Positions 39,152-48,279 of a stretch of DNA of 64,000 bases are shown piece after piece. The DNA is from Endozoicomonas arenosclerae (lineage in GTDB: Bacteria; Pseudomonadota; Gammaproteobacteria; Pseudomonadales; Endozoicomonadaceae). A program made the translations under genes and the position numbers. The stretch lies in the NCBI RefSeq assembly GCF_001562015.1, contig NZ_LASA01000086.1:55146-119145 (forward strand), read 5' to 3'. Under the pieces are notes generated by a model that had not been told where the DNA came from, ran no database searches, and was given only the letters and a program-made list of their open reading frames with translations. Position 1 is the stretch's first letter. Every line of letters begins with the position of its first letter.

Positions 39152-40420
39152 ATGCCTGCTAAAGATGTTTTTGGATCAGTACAGGACGCCCTTTTTGGCA
39201 GTACCCAAAAAAACAGCACTGGAGTCCAGACTGCTGAAATGGCGGACGCCCGTCAGGGTATTCTCTACTTTCTGGCCAACACCGATACCATCCCCATGCC
39301 CAAACCTCTGTCGGTAGGAGGGGCAACACTGGAAGGTATCTTTGGTAAAACGGATTTCATCCATGATTTATCCTCCTTCTCCCGCTTTGCTTTTAACAAC
39401 ACTCTGGGCCATACCTCGGTAGGTCAGACTCTTTCAGGCATAACAACGGCCACCGCACACTTTGCCCAGAAAATAGATCAGGAAGTATCCGGCTTTTTCT
39501 CTAAGGTGATTGAAAAGCTCGCTTCATTCTTTGGAAAATTCAGCAACACCGTTGCCAGCATGTTGCGATCTCTAACGCCCACCGCTTTATCAGGCATGGT
39601 GGGCGGCATTCTGTCTCAGATTCCTGGCTGGAACTACGTAAAATCCTCTTCAGCCATTTACAGTGCTTTCAGAATGTCCGTCACAAACTGCTATTCCTTT
39701 ATCTCACAGCTCTGGAGCGGCCGGGATGTCAAACTGCTAAAAGGTCATCCGGATATCATCTCGAATGCTCTGGCTCGTCACTCCTTGGCGTCAGTAGCCG
39801 GTGGCGTAAAAGATATGGCCGTTCAAGGTACTTTGATGGGTTTGAAAATCAGTGGGGATCTGGCAGGTATGGCAGGCACTCTGGTCAGTATTATCAGTTC
39901 TGCCATTCTGTCCGTATTGCGAATGCTGGAAGGCATGATTCAAAAACACCTTTTGAAAAAGGTTTTGAACCGGGCTTCGGAGGAATGGAAAATAAGGGAA
40001 TCTTCCCGTTCGATCATCTATAACCACCAGGCTTTTTCCGAGTGGTTCCGCAAAGCTGTTATTCCTTGCCCGATCATTGCCAGCCTTGCTCTGAATTCCG
40101 GATTTGCAGCCCACCCTTTCAGGTTCCTGAAGTTACTCAGTAACGATGGCGATGTCAGCTCTGACCGTTCTTTTGCAAAAGGCGTGAAGCACATTGAGCA
40201 CTTAAAAAAGTCAGGCAAGGATTACATCCGCCAGTATACCCGGGATTACGAGTTACGATTTATTGGCAAAGATGAGCTGGTGAGTGCCCGACTGAATGAT
40301 TTGGTACTGGGCAAAGCATTTGCCACACCTCCTCCAGAATTTGCCTATAAACCGATTCGTCTTACAAAGGTGACAACGCCTGACGGGCAACAGGATTGGG
40401 TTCAGGCCAAAGCAGTTTAG
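39152..40420 (+). CDS. Hypothetical helical protein, 422 aa, with hydrophobic segments
   Basis: I do not recognise it. ATG 39152 with GGAAGGGA upstream is preferred over ATG 39137. The protein has no N-terminal signal, but contains several moderately hydrophobic, glycine/alanine/serine-rich stretches (ALSGMVGGILSQIP; GTLMGLKISGDLAGMAGTLVSIISSAILSVL, quoted in part) separated by amphipathic helices, then a soluble tail with FIGKDELVSARLNDLVLGKAF. This resembles the general plan of pore-forming or membrane-inserting secreted proteins, but no family signature is seen. It is convergent with the GNAT gene 20 bases downstream. Confidence 0.6.
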   Translation: MPAKDVFGSVQDALFGSTQKNSTGVQTAEMADARQGILYFLANTDTIPMPKPLSVGGATLEGIFGKTDFIHDLSSFSRFAFNNTLGHTSVGQTLSGITTATAHFAQKIDQEVSGFFSKVIEKLASFFGKFSNTVASMLRSLTPTALSGMVGGILSQIPGWNYVKSSSAIYSAFRMSVTNCYSFISQLWSGRDVKLLKGHPDIISNALARHSLASVAGGVKDMAVQGTLMGLKISGDLAGMAGTLVSIISSAILSVLRMLEGMIQKHLLKKVLNRASEEWKIRESSRSIIYNHQAFSEWFRKAVIPCPIIASLALNSGFAAHPFRFLKLLSNDGDVSSDRSFAKGVKHIEHLKKSGKDYIRQYTRDYELRFIGKDELVSARLNDLVLGKAFATPPPEFAYKPIRLTKVTTPDGQQDWVQAKAV

Positions 40421-40440
40421 GCGCTTGAATTGAGAAGCTT

Positions 40441-40968
40441 TCAGCTCCCAGCGTGTGCAATGGTGCTGAGAGCTTCTGAAGACGTCAGGCTGAAACGTGC
40501 AACGGTGAGATTACACCAGCCCTCATAACCATCCAGACTCATCCCCAGAGACTCAATAACATCCAGAGCAAATCCATTCTGAGGTGATGCAAAAGAAATA
40601 ATTTCTTTAAAACCTAGCCTGCAAAATCCGACTTCAGTCACAGCTTCAGCTGCTTCAATCACTAACCCACGGCCACGGTACTCCTGACTGAAACGCCAGC
40701 TCATTTCTACACATTTGCCGTAGGAAGAGAATCCACAACTACCAATCAGCCTGTTATTTTCTTTCAGAACAACGGCCCATCGAGACCAACCTTTTTGATC
40801 CAGCTCCACCTGGAATCGCCAGAGGTCGGTTTCTGCTTTGGAAGCGGGTGAATGAGTACTGTAATGTACCTCACCCTGAGCACTTCCAATGATGTCTGCA
40901 TAAGGCACCAGATCGGCTTCTTGCCAGGTTCTAAGGATCAGTCGGGGCGTTTCGGCAACAATCAGCAC
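40441..40968 (-). CDS. GNAT-family N-acetyltransferase (RimJ/RimL-like)
   Basis: This 175-residue protein begins ETPRLILRTWQEAD, the usual start of RimJ/RimL-type acetyltransferases, and has the acetyl-CoA-binding motif FSQEYRGRGLVIEAAEAVTE followed by GFKEIISFASPQNGFALDVIESLGM. It would move an acetyl group from acetyl-CoA to an amine, such as a protein N-terminus or a small molecule; the substrate is unknown. It is a single gene. Confidence 0.82.
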   Translation of the reverse strand: MLIVAETPRLILRTWQEADLVPYADIIGSAQGEVHYSTHSPASKAETDLWRFQVELDQKGWSRWAVVLKENNRLIGSCGFSSYGKCVEMSWRFSQEYRGRGLVIEAAEAVTEVGFCRLGFKEIISFASPQNGFALDVIESLGMSLDGYEGWCNLTVARFSLTSSEALSTIAHAGS

Positions 40969-41308
40969 ATGAGACTCCAGAAACTTCAGGATCAGGCAGG
41001 AGCCTGTTGAACTTAAGCTTTCGATAATGAATTTCAGTAGAGCAAGTCAGCTCTTTCCGGGATTCAGGCCGAAATTGCCTTAAGTCCGACAGGCTTCTGG
41101 ATAAGGTTTAGTCGATTTTTTGGCATTAACCAGAACCTGCACCCAATTATTAAATGTTTACTGCTCTCTTCGACCCTTCCCTGACAATAAAAGTTCGCCA
41201 AGCCTGATGTTTTTTTTCGAAAAAGCCTCTCTCCTGACAGACAAGCCCCTTCAGTAAGCGCCCCTATCCGAAATGGGCTATAGACTGTTATTCGTTTAAT
41301 AACCGCCG
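40969..41308. other. Intergenic region between divergent genes
   Basis: These 340 bp separate the GNAT gene (minus) from the PqaA-like gene (plus) and must hold both promoters. I see no clear gene, hairpin or operator here; a 90-codon frame on the minus strand has no protein-like composition. Confidence 0.45.
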
Positions 41309-42682
41309 ATGAAACTAAGAGCAACACTGTCACCAAGAGGCCTGATATTGAATCCGAAATTTCTGGACTTTCTCAATAGAAAAGATGATAACTTCAGCTG
41401 GCGCTGTGTTGAAACCTGTCGCTCAGAAGAGTTCCCCGCCATCACCATCATTCATCTGGAACTGATCTCCCAGATCTGGCAGGAAGGCCTTCGTTTCGGA
41501 CTCAGCCAGCCCGAATGGCAACATCGACTGACGCTGTACTGTCCAGATGATGAAAGCGAGAAGCCCTGTCTGCTGATGATCAATGGAGGCGCAAGGCATG
41601 ATCCCAGCCTTGAGAACACTCCCAGTCGAAATGTAGATGCAGCACGCTTATGTCAATTGACCGGTGCCCCGGTTGCCGTTCTCAAAGATGTGCCCAATCA
41701 GCCCCTGACCTTCAGTGACGGTGTTCCCAGGGCAGAAGATGACCTGGTAGCCTTTTCCTGGAAAGTTTTTCTGGAAAACCCCGAACAGAATGCTTTTATG
41801 CCAGTTCAATGGCCCATGGTAAAAAGTGTTATCCGTGCCATGGACGCTCTCTGTGAATTCAGTCAAAAGCAATCATTTAAAATTCACGACTTTATAGTAG
41901 CAGGCGCTTCCAAACGTGGCTGGATATCCTGGCTGAGTGCTGCGGCTGATCATAGAATTACTGCCCTGATTCCTCTGGTGATTGATGTCCTTAACGTACA
42001 AGCCTGCATTCACCATCATTTAAATGTTTATGGGACCTTTGCCAGTGCCATCAGCGATTATGCCGACGGAGATCACGACATCCTTTCTGGATTGGAATCC
42101 GAAGGCATGCAGCAGTTAATGCATGACATAGATCCTTTTGCTTATAGAGATCAGTTATTCCTGCCCACCTTTATTATCAACGCCAGTGCCGATGAGTTTT
42201 TCCCACCGGATTCGGCACGCTTTTATTATCCCCAGCTTTCTGAACTGACGTGGCTCAGGTATCTCCCCAATGCCAGTCATTATTTGGGACGAGACAGTGC
42301 AGTGAATACCGACGAAATTATGGCTTCTGCATTTGGAGCCCTGATCTCTGAGGATGATATTCCCATGATGCGCTGGCGCTATCTGGATGAAGGTGGGCTT
42401 GAAATAAGAGTCAGTCACAAACCGAAGTCCGCCAGTGCCTGGATGTGTCATAACCCTGATGCCAGGGACTTCCGAAAAGATGTACTGACGGAGTCGGGAA
42501 TCAGTTATCAATCCAAAAACATTGAACCTGTTGATACCTCACCCTGGGTTTACCATTTTTGCCCTGATAACAGGGAGCAGGGCTGGACAGCCTACTTTAT
42601 CGAGCTTGTATTCGATAACCCTCCTTACCCTGACCTTGTTTTAACGTCAGGAGTTCGAGTTACTCCTGACATTTACCCATAA
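41309..42682 (+). CDS. PhoPQ-activated pathogenicity-related (PqaA-like) alpha/beta-hydrolase
   Basis: The 457-residue protein shows the PqaA-family pattern: LMINGGARHDP, the nucleophile elbow IVAGASKRGWISWLSAAAD, the acid region INASADEFFPPDSARFYYPQL and the His in LRYLPNASHYLGRD. The family's first member is a Salmonella virulence-linked, PhoP-controlled protein, often exported. Here no signal peptide is visible from the ATG at 41309, so the protein may be cytoplasmic or may start further upstream. The enzyme activity is unknown. It is convergent with the Spy-like gene, three bases away. Confidence 0.8.
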   Translation: MKLRATLSPRGLILNPKFLDFLNRKDDNFSWRCVETCRSEEFPAITIIHLELISQIWQEGLRFGLSQPEWQHRLTLYCPDDESEKPCLLMINGGARHDPSLENTPSRNVDAARLCQLTGAPVAVLKDVPNQPLTFSDGVPRAEDDLVAFSWKVFLENPEQNAFMPVQWPMVKSVIRAMDALCEFSQKQSFKIHDFIVAGASKRGWISWLSAAADHRITALIPLVIDVLNVQACIHHHLNVYGTFASAISDYADGDHDILSGLESEGMQQLMHDIDPFAYRDQLFLPTFIINASADEFFPPDSARFYYPQLSELTWLRYLPNASHYLGRDSAVNTDEIMASAFGALISEDDIPMMRWRYLDEGGLEIRVSHKPKSASAWMCHNPDARDFRKDVLTESGISYQSKNIEPVDTSPWVYHFCPDNREQGWTAYFIELVFDNPPYPDLVLTSGVRVTPDIYP

Positions 42683-42685
42683 CAA

Positions 42686-43123
42686 CTATTCAGACGTTTT
42701 TTGCTGATCCCTTTGAGCCTTCAGTTTGTCTCTCATTTCCTTACGAAGCTCTTTGTAAGTTTGCATTTGCTGGTCGTTCAGAACGGTCGATAACTTCTTA
42801 TCGGTTTCTTTCCGATTCTCTCTGAGGGCTTTGGCCTTTCCCAAACGGTTATCGTCGGCAGTCCGAATTTTTTTCAGACTCTCAAGATTTTCTTTAAAAA
42901 TGGCCTGAACCTTGGGTTTCTGTTCTTCAGACAAATTGAGTTTTTGTGCCAGCTGGTTGTATGCTTCCTCCGGATTTTCAGGTTTTACCGCAGGGTCGGC
43001 ATAGACATGCCCTGCTATCAGTGACAACAATGTCATTACCAGCCAAAGGCTATGGATTGCCTGCTTTGCCACCTTGAGTGGCAAGCAATGATCCACAGAA
43101 GAAAAAGAAGCCCGGGATTTCAT
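42686..43123 (-). CDS. Periplasmic Spy/CpxP-like protein
   Basis: I chose ATG 43123 (GAGGA six bases upstream), giving 145 aa; the open frame runs much further upstream without protein-like sequence. A signal peptide (WLVMTLLSLIAGHVYA) is followed by a charged helical region (LNLSEEQKPKVQAIFKENLE ... LSTVLNDQQMQTYKELRKEMR) like Spy/CpxP proteins, periplasmic chaperones that counter envelope stress. It lacks strong conservation of the LTxxQ repeats, so this is a structural resemblance. Confidence 0.65.
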   Translation of the reverse strand: MKSRASFSSVDHCLPLKVAKQAIHSLWLVMTLLSLIAGHVYADPAVKPENPEEAYNQLAQKLNLSEEQKPKVQAIFKENLESLKKIRTADDNRLGKAKALRENRKETDKKLSTVLNDQQMQTYKELRKEMRDKLKAQRDQQKTSE

Positions 43124-43204
43124 AGCCATTCCTCGTACTGAAGCTAAATACTTATTCACGCCTTGGAATAAGGTGTGTCGTATACACAATGAGAGGTGCC
43201 TGCC

Positions 43205-43624
43205 ATGTCCATTTGGAAGACCACAGCTACTCCAGACAGCCTGAACCAGAGAACGGAGGGCAATATGTGCAGCCATGTGGGTATAAAGATAGTAGAAATA
43301 GGCGACGATTTTATTCGAGGCACCATGCCGGTTGACGAGAGAACCAGACAGCCAGCAGGTCTTTTGCATGGGGGTGCTTCCGTTGTTCTGGCAGAAACAC
43401 TGGGCAGCATGGGAGCTAATCTCTGCTGTGAAAAGGGTCAATACTGTGTTGGCCTGGAGATCAATGCTAATCATCTCAAGTCAGTGACTGCAGGGTTGGT
43501 CACTGGCACCGCCAGGGCTGTTCATGTGGGGAGAAGCACTCAAGTCTGGGAAATAAGGATTGAAAACGAAGACGGTCAGCTCGCTTGTATCTCGCGGCTG
43601 ACCATGGCGGCCGTCAATAAATAG
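43205..43624 (+). CDS. Hotdog-fold thioesterase (YdiI/MenI type)
   Basis: The 139-residue protein (ATG 43205, with GAGAGG eight bases upstream; a GTG at 43196 is possible) has the hotdog motif TRQPAGLLHGGASVVLAETLGSMGA with the catalytic Glu. It resembles 1,4-dihydroxy-2-naphthoyl-CoA hydrolase and related acyl-CoA thioesterases. No menaquinone gene is nearby, so a broader thioesterase role is as likely. It is followed by a strong hairpin. Confidence 0.82.
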   Translation: MSIWKTTATPDSLNQRTEGNMCSHVGIKIVEIGDDFIRGTMPVDERTRQPAGLLHGGASVVLAETLGSMGANLCCEKGQYCVGLEINANHLKSVTAGLVTGTARAVHVGRSTQVWEIRIENEDGQLACISRLTMAAVNK

Positions 43625-43632
43625 ATGGCCAT

Positions 43633-43658
43633 TCAGGAGCATTAAAAAATGCTCCTGA
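43633..43658. terminator. Bidirectional terminator-like hairpin
   Basis: TCAGGAGCATT (43633-43643) and AATGCTCCTGA (43648-43658) pair perfectly over 11 bp around AAAA. It lies between the thioesterase (plus) and the convergent secreted nuclease (minus). Confidence 0.8.
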
Positions 43659-43666
43659 TATCCAGA

Positions 43667-44959
43667 TTAAAAACGACGTTTAACTTTTATATCCTGCCAG
43701 ACAAGATGATGATCTGAAGAAATCACGGGGTAACCCGCTCCAACCAGAGAATAGGTTTCATTTTTTTCAGAAGGCCAGAAGACACCGCCACAAACACTCT
43801 TAAGTCCGCGTTTTGAAGCCAGAACATAATCCACTCGCAGATTACCCGGACCAGCAGGGTTGAAGTCTCCGGTATCCATTACCGGATTACCTTTATGGGA
43901 ATCATTGGCCTGACCTTCGGTCAGACTGTCCTGCCAACCTCCGAGACTTCCGGGCGCAAACTGACTCTCAATAGCCGGATGGCCCAGCAATTGCCAGATA
44001 GCCTGTTGAGTACTGTCGCCATCATAAGGATCTGCGTTGTAATCCCCCATAATCACAAATGCACTCCTTCTGGGCAGACCGCCCTGATAGCCTTTGTCAT
44101 CATAGATATAAGAAGACCTCTTCCAGCCACCAACATAATCAGCCCAAAAACGGATTTCATCATGATTACGTCGGCCATTCCGATCTTCAGGACCGTCAAA
44201 TACGGGAGGTGTCGGATGTGCAGCAAGAACATGAACCAGCTGACCATTAACCCACAAAGGGATATCCCAATGACTCTTTGAACTCAGACGAAACACGTCC
44301 AGGGCTTCTTGACTGTAATAGTCGCCTTTCTCTTCAGTATCAGGATTGTCTGGCAGTAAAGCACCCGGCATATCTTTCCACAGGAAATGCTGGAACGTTC
44401 TCACCTGCCGGTCAGCAATAGGGTATTTTGAAAGCAGAACCATGCCATACTGCCCCGGAAAAAAGCCAAACCCATAAGCGTCACCCGGACCTCCAATAGA
44501 GCCATTGCCATTCAGGTCAATGCCACTGGGTATCCCGGTGTTAGATTTAGCTAAATAAACGTGGGGATAAGCAATGGTTTGCTGACCATTCTGGCTCTCA
44601 CCCAGAAAATTCTTCTGGAACAAATCAATGGCGACACCTTCCTGGTCAAAATCGAATTCATTCAGAAGCAACACATCGGGGCGGACTCTCTGAATAATTT
44701 CTGCAACAGCACGAATCTGTTTGTCTGCTTTGGAATCTCCGGACAACTGATCATCCGGATTCATCAGATCGTTGATCAACTGACCTTCAGAATTACGATT
44801 GAGATAAGCATTAAAAGAGGCAAAGCGAACATGACGCTCGGAAGCTTTTTCCAAAGCGCCATCCATATTCTGAGGGGCGCAGAAATAAGTTTCTGAATCG
44901 GCATTGGCTGAAGCAGCCAGAGTCACCAGGGAAAAAGCGGCGGCAAGCTTTCTTATCAT
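43667..44959 (-). CDS. Secreted endonuclease/exonuclease/phosphatase-family protein
   Basis: The 430-residue protein (ATG 44959, or ATG 44974) has a signal peptide (AAAFSLVTLAASANA). Family motifs are ASFNAYLNR, LLLNEFDFDQ, HVLAAHPTPP, VIMGDYNADPYDGD and a C-terminal SSDHHLVWQDI with the catalytic Asp-His pair. Members cleave phosphodiesters in nucleic acids or lipids. An exported form could scavenge phosphate from DNA or act on host molecules; which one cannot be told here. Flanked by terminators on both sides. Confidence 0.8.
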   Translation of the reverse strand: MIRKLAAAFSLVTLAASANADSETYFCAPQNMDGALEKASERHVRFASFNAYLNRNSEGQLINDLMNPDDQLSGDSKADKQIRAVAEIIQRVRPDVLLLNEFDFDQEGVAIDLFQKNFLGESQNGQQTIAYPHVYLAKSNTGIPSGIDLNGNGSIGGPGDAYGFGFFPGQYGMVLLSKYPIADRQVRTFQHFLWKDMPGALLPDNPDTEEKGDYYSQEALDVFRLSSKSHWDIPLWVNGQLVHVLAAHPTPPVFDGPEDRNGRRNHDEIRFWADYVGGWKRSSYIYDDKGYQGGLPRRSAFVIMGDYNADPYDGDSTQQAIWQLLGHPAIESQFAPGSLGGWQDSLTEGQANDSHKGNPVMDTGDFNPAGPGNLRVDYVLASKRGLKSVCGGVFWPSEKNETYSLVGAGYPVISSDHHLVWQDIKVKRRF

Positions 44960-45058
44960 TCTATAGGCTTCCATGTCAGTCTTTGAGGCAATGAAAACCT
45001 ACACCCTGCTGAAACTTTGTGATGATTGAGTGAAAGAATGAAGAAGGATTTTTGACAT

Positions 45059-45091
45059 AAAAAAAGCAGATACCGAATGTTCGGTATCTGC
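45059..45091 (-). terminator. Rho-independent terminator after transaldolase
   Basis: GCAGATACCGAA (45066-45077) and TTCGGTATCTGC (45080-45091) form a perfect 12-bp stem followed on the minus strand by TTTTTTT. It ends the rbs-tal region. Confidence 0.92.
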
Positions 45092-45112
45092 CTTATAGAG
45101 AATGTTTAGAGA

Positions 45113-46063
45113 TTAGAGCCTGGATTCAATCAGCTTCTCAAGCTTCACCTGGTCTTTGGCAAAGTTGCGAATGCCTTCAGCCAGTTTCTCAGTGGCCATG
45201 GCGTCTTCGTTCATTGCCCAGCGGAAAGCCTGCTCGTTCAGAACCACTTTCTCATCACTAGAAACTGCAACCGTTTCAGACAATTTTTGAACAACCGTAG
45301 CTTCTGTTTTTTCCAGATCATCCAGCAGACCCGGCCCAATGGTCAGACAGTCACAACCGGCCAACTCAATGATTTCACCGGTATTACGAAAGCTGGCACC
45401 CATCACTACCGTGTTGTAGCCATGCTGCTTGTAGTAGTTGTAAATCCGGGTCACAGAAACAACGCCTGGATCTTCAGCTGCTTCAAAGTCACGACCTTCT
45501 GCCTTTTTGTACCAGTCGAGGATGCGACCTACGAAAGGAGAGATCAGGAACACACCCGCTTCTGCGCAGGCCTGAGCCTGAGCAAAACTGAACAGCAGGG
45601 TCAGGTTACAACGGATACCTTCCTGCTCGAGGACTTTGGCTGCTTCGATGCCTTCCCAGGTAGAAGCGATCTTGATCAACAGACGGTCTGGATCAGCGCC
45701 CTGTTCACGATACAGGGCAACCAGTTCATGGGCTTTGGCAATGGTAGCTTCTTTATCAAACGACAGACGTGCATCCACTTCGGTAGAAACAACGCCGGGA
45801 ACAACCTGCTGAATTTCCTTGCCAATGGCTACCGCCAGCCAGTCACAGGCGTGCTGAACCTGGGTGCTCTTATCGGAAGCCTTTCCTCTGCCATACTCCA
45901 GAGCGCTGCTAAAGAGTGATTCATAAGCCGGGAGTTCAGCGGCTTTCAAAATCAGGGATGGATTGGTTGTGGCATCAACGGGCTGATATCGACGAATCGC
46001 TTCGATATCTCCGGTATCTGCAACCACTTTTGTCATACCCTTGAGTTGCTCTAACTGATTCAT
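45113..46063 (-). CDS. talB: Transaldolase
   Basis: The 316-residue protein (ATG 46063 with GGGAG upstream; a GTG six codons earlier is possible) has the Schiff-base lysine motif [12 protein letters not shown] and the N-terminal [14 protein letters not shown]. Transaldolase moves a dihydroxyacetone unit in the non-oxidative pentose phosphate pathway and so processes ribose 5-phosphate made by RbsK. It lies downstream of rbsR (165-bp gap) in the same orientation and before a strong terminator, suggesting co-expression with the ribose genes. Confidence 0.96.
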   Translation of the reverse strand: MNQLEQLKGMTKVVADTGDIEAIRRYQPVDATTNPSLILKAAELPAYESLFSSALEYGRGKASDKSTQVQHACDWLAVAIGKEIQQVVPGVVSTEVDARLSFDKEATIAKAHELVALYREQGADPDRLLIKIASTWEGIEAAKVLEQEGIRCNLTLLFSFAQAQACAEAGVFLISPFVGRILDWYKKAEGRDFEAAEDPGVVSVTRIYNYYKQHGYNTVVMGASFRNTGEIIELAGCDCLTIGPGLLDDLEKTEATVVQKLSETVAVSSDEKVVLNEQAFRWAMNEDAMATEKLAEGIRNFAKDQVKLEKLIESRL

Positions 46064-46228
46064 TTGACTCCCGATCCTCACTTTTTATCCTGATCATCAT
46101 TTCATCCCAGGCAGGAGGAAATAATGCTCTTTGCTCTTGGCTGTTTGACCAGTCCGAAACAGTCAGGAACTCTTCGGACTGTATCTATCATTCATCACTA
46201 TCTATATAGAAAGACTATTAACTCAATC

Positions 46229-47245
46229 TTACATCGTAGTTTTAACAGACTGACGTTCAACCAAAGTTGAACGCAGCGTTTTTATCTCATGAGACCGGCC
46301 CGGATTTTCTATGCGCTTGATCAGCGTATCCGCAGCCAGCCTGCCTAACTCAGCTTTGGGTTGGTGGATGGTTGTCAGTGGCGGCGATGTATACGACGCC
46401 AATTCAATATCATCATAACCTATCACGGATATATCATCCGGAATCCGGTATCCACGTGTCTGCAAGGCACAGATCACACCCATAGCCATCAGATCATTAC
46501 CAACAAACAAAGCCGAAGGCGGCTGTTGCCCGACTTCAAGACCATCCAGCAGTCGATTTGCGGCTTCAAAACCACTCTCAGCTGTCAGTCGACCTTCCAC
46601 AATCCAGCCGTTTTCCGCTGGAATGCCGGATTCTTCCAAAGCCCTGTGATAGCCCGCCAGACGTTGTGAGCTGGGAGACAACTCTGCAGGGCCACTGATA
46701 CAGGCAATTGAGCGATGGCCATGATCCAGCAAATGGCGGGTGGCTTCATAACCGCCCTGCTCTGGATCTTCCATAATGACATCGGCCTCAAGACCCGGAG
46801 CCTGACAGTCCAGAACGACCAAAGGCCATTGACAGCGATCACGCAGCATTTCAAAAAAACCCTGATCACTGTGCGCTGACATCACTAACAGACCATCAAT
46901 GCGTTTTTCTTCCAGAGTCTGCAAATAAGATGCCTGTTTGTCGAGGTTATCGTCAGAGTTGCACAACACCAGATGATAGCCGCGTTCATAACAGGTCGCT
47001 TCTACACCATGAATGACCTCTGCAAAAAACGGGTTGGCATTGGAACCCGTCAACATACCTATCGTGTAGGTTTTATTGGTCTTCAGGCTACGGGCAACCG
47101 CACTGGGCTTATAATTCAGTGCTTTAACCGCTTCTCTGACCCGTAGAGCCTTATCTTCACTGACAAAGCGGGTACCGTTCAGGACATGGGAAACCGTTGA
47201 AATGGAAACACCTGCCTGTTTTGCAACATCCTTGATCGTTGCCAT
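46229..47245 (-). CDS. rbsR: LacI-family repressor of the ribose operon
   Basis: The 338-residue protein begins MATIKDVAKQAGVSISTVSHVLNGT, a LacI-type helix-turn-helix with the hinge KPSAVARSLKT, followed by a periplasmic-binding-protein-like ligand domain (IGMLTGSNANPFFAEVIHGVE; SVIGYDDIELASYTSPPL). It lies at the end of rbsDACBK, as in E. coli, where RbsR represses the operon until it binds ribose. The perfect LacI-type operator at 52386-52407 is its likely target. Confidence 0.93.
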   Translation of the reverse strand: MATIKDVAKQAGVSISTVSHVLNGTRFVSEDKALRVREAVKALNYKPSAVARSLKTNKTYTIGMLTGSNANPFFAEVIHGVEATCYERGYHLVLCNSDDNLDKQASYLQTLEEKRIDGLLVMSAHSDQGFFEMLRDRCQWPLVVLDCQAPGLEADVIMEDPEQGGYEATRHLLDHGHRSIACISGPAELSPSSQRLAGYHRALEESGIPAENGWIVEGRLTAESGFEAANRLLDGLEVGQQPPSALFVGNDLMAMGVICALQTRGYRIPDDISVIGYDDIELASYTSPPLTTIHQPKAELGRLAADTLIKRIENPGRSHEIKTLRSTLVERQSVKTTM

Positions 47246-47257
47246 ACTGCCGCTCTC

Positions 47258-48220
47258 TTAACGCTCTATCACTATCTGTTCTGCATCGTTGCAGTGCGGA
47301 ATACGCTCTGCCAGAAACAGTTCTGTTTCATTGCGACCCGGTATAGAAGTCTGAGCTCCACTTCGAGTCACAGAAATCCCTGCTGCAGCATTGGCAAAGC
47401 GGGCAGCAGAGTCAATGCTCTCACCTTCTGCCAGCTTCACAAGCAGCGCACCGTTAAATGTGTCGCCCGCCGCTGTAGTATCAGTGGCAGAGACTTCAAA
47501 ACTGGGAATAATCCGGGCACCGGCCTCATCGGAGATAAAGGCCCCCAATCTGCCCATGGTAATGACTACTCTGGAAATACCTTTCTCATGCAGAATCGTC
47601 GCAGCTTCCCTTGCGCTGTCAGAATCGTTGACCGCGACACCGGTCAGTAACTCAGCTTCTGTCTGATTAGGCGTAATCATGTCGATACTGGCCAGCAATT
47701 CATCAGACAGTGGACGTGCAGGAGCCGGATTGAGTACCACAGTGACTCCAGTACTCTGTGCCACCTTTGCCGCTTCAAGAATCGAAGCTTCTGGCGTTTC
47801 CAGCTGCATCAGCAGATAGTCGGCACCGGCAATTTCAGCTTTCTTATCTTTAACTCTCTCAGGGGTTAATGCTGCATTAGCTTCTGCAGCAATACCAATG
47901 CAATTTTCTGCACGGCCATCCACAAAAATCAAAGCTACGCCGGTATTCACACCCTCTACCTGTTCAACCAGTGAGGTATCAATACCGTCTTCAGCAAATT
48001 TGTCGACAATTTCACGACCAAACGCATCTTGTCCCACACAGGCCAGAAAGTGTGTATTGCCTCCCAGTCTGGCACTGGCAACAGCCTGATTGGCCCCTTT
48101 GCCGCCCGCAATAACATCGTAACGGCTGCCTGTTACCGTTTCACCGGGACGGGGAAACGCATCCACTTTCAATACATGGTCTGCATTCACACTGCCAAGA
48201 ACAAGAATCTGTTTAGTCAT
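47258..48220 (-). CDS. rbsK: Ribokinase
   Basis: The 320-residue PfkB-family sugar kinase has the N-terminal GG motif AGGKGANQAVASARLGG and the ATP/catalytic motif DTTAAGDTFNGALL with the catalytic Asp. It phosphorylates D-ribose to ribose 5-phosphate. It lies 12 bases upstream of rbsR and 59 bases downstream of rbsB. Confidence 0.95.
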   Translation of the reverse strand: MTKQILVLGSVNADHVLKVDAFPRPGETVTGSRYDVIAGGKGANQAVASARLGGNTHFLACVGQDAFGREIVDKFAEDGIDTSLVEQVEGVNTGVALIFVDGRAENCIGIAAEANAALTPERVKDKKAEIAGADYLLMQLETPEASILEAAKVAQSTGVTVVLNPAPARPLSDELLASIDMITPNQTEAELLTGVAVNDSDSAREAATILHEKGISRVVITMGRLGAFISDEAGARIIPSFEVSATDTTAAGDTFNGALLVKLAEGESIDSAARFANAAAGISVTRSGAQTSIPGRNETELFLAERIPHCNDAEQIVIER

Positions 48221-48279
48221 GGGTCAATCTCTATATTCAGGACTATGGCCAGGCACGCTGCCTAGCCATAAGTACATAA

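Noticed and set aside
41064..41336. 90-codon frame on the minus strand between the GNAT and PqaA-like genes
   Set aside because: Overlaps the PqaA-like start, lacks a good start signal and has non-protein-like sequence.
42686..43474. Longer 262-codon form of the Spy-like protein
   Set aside because: The extra N-terminal part overlaps the thioesterase gene on the other strand and hides a clear signal peptide; ATG 43123 with GAGGA is much better.
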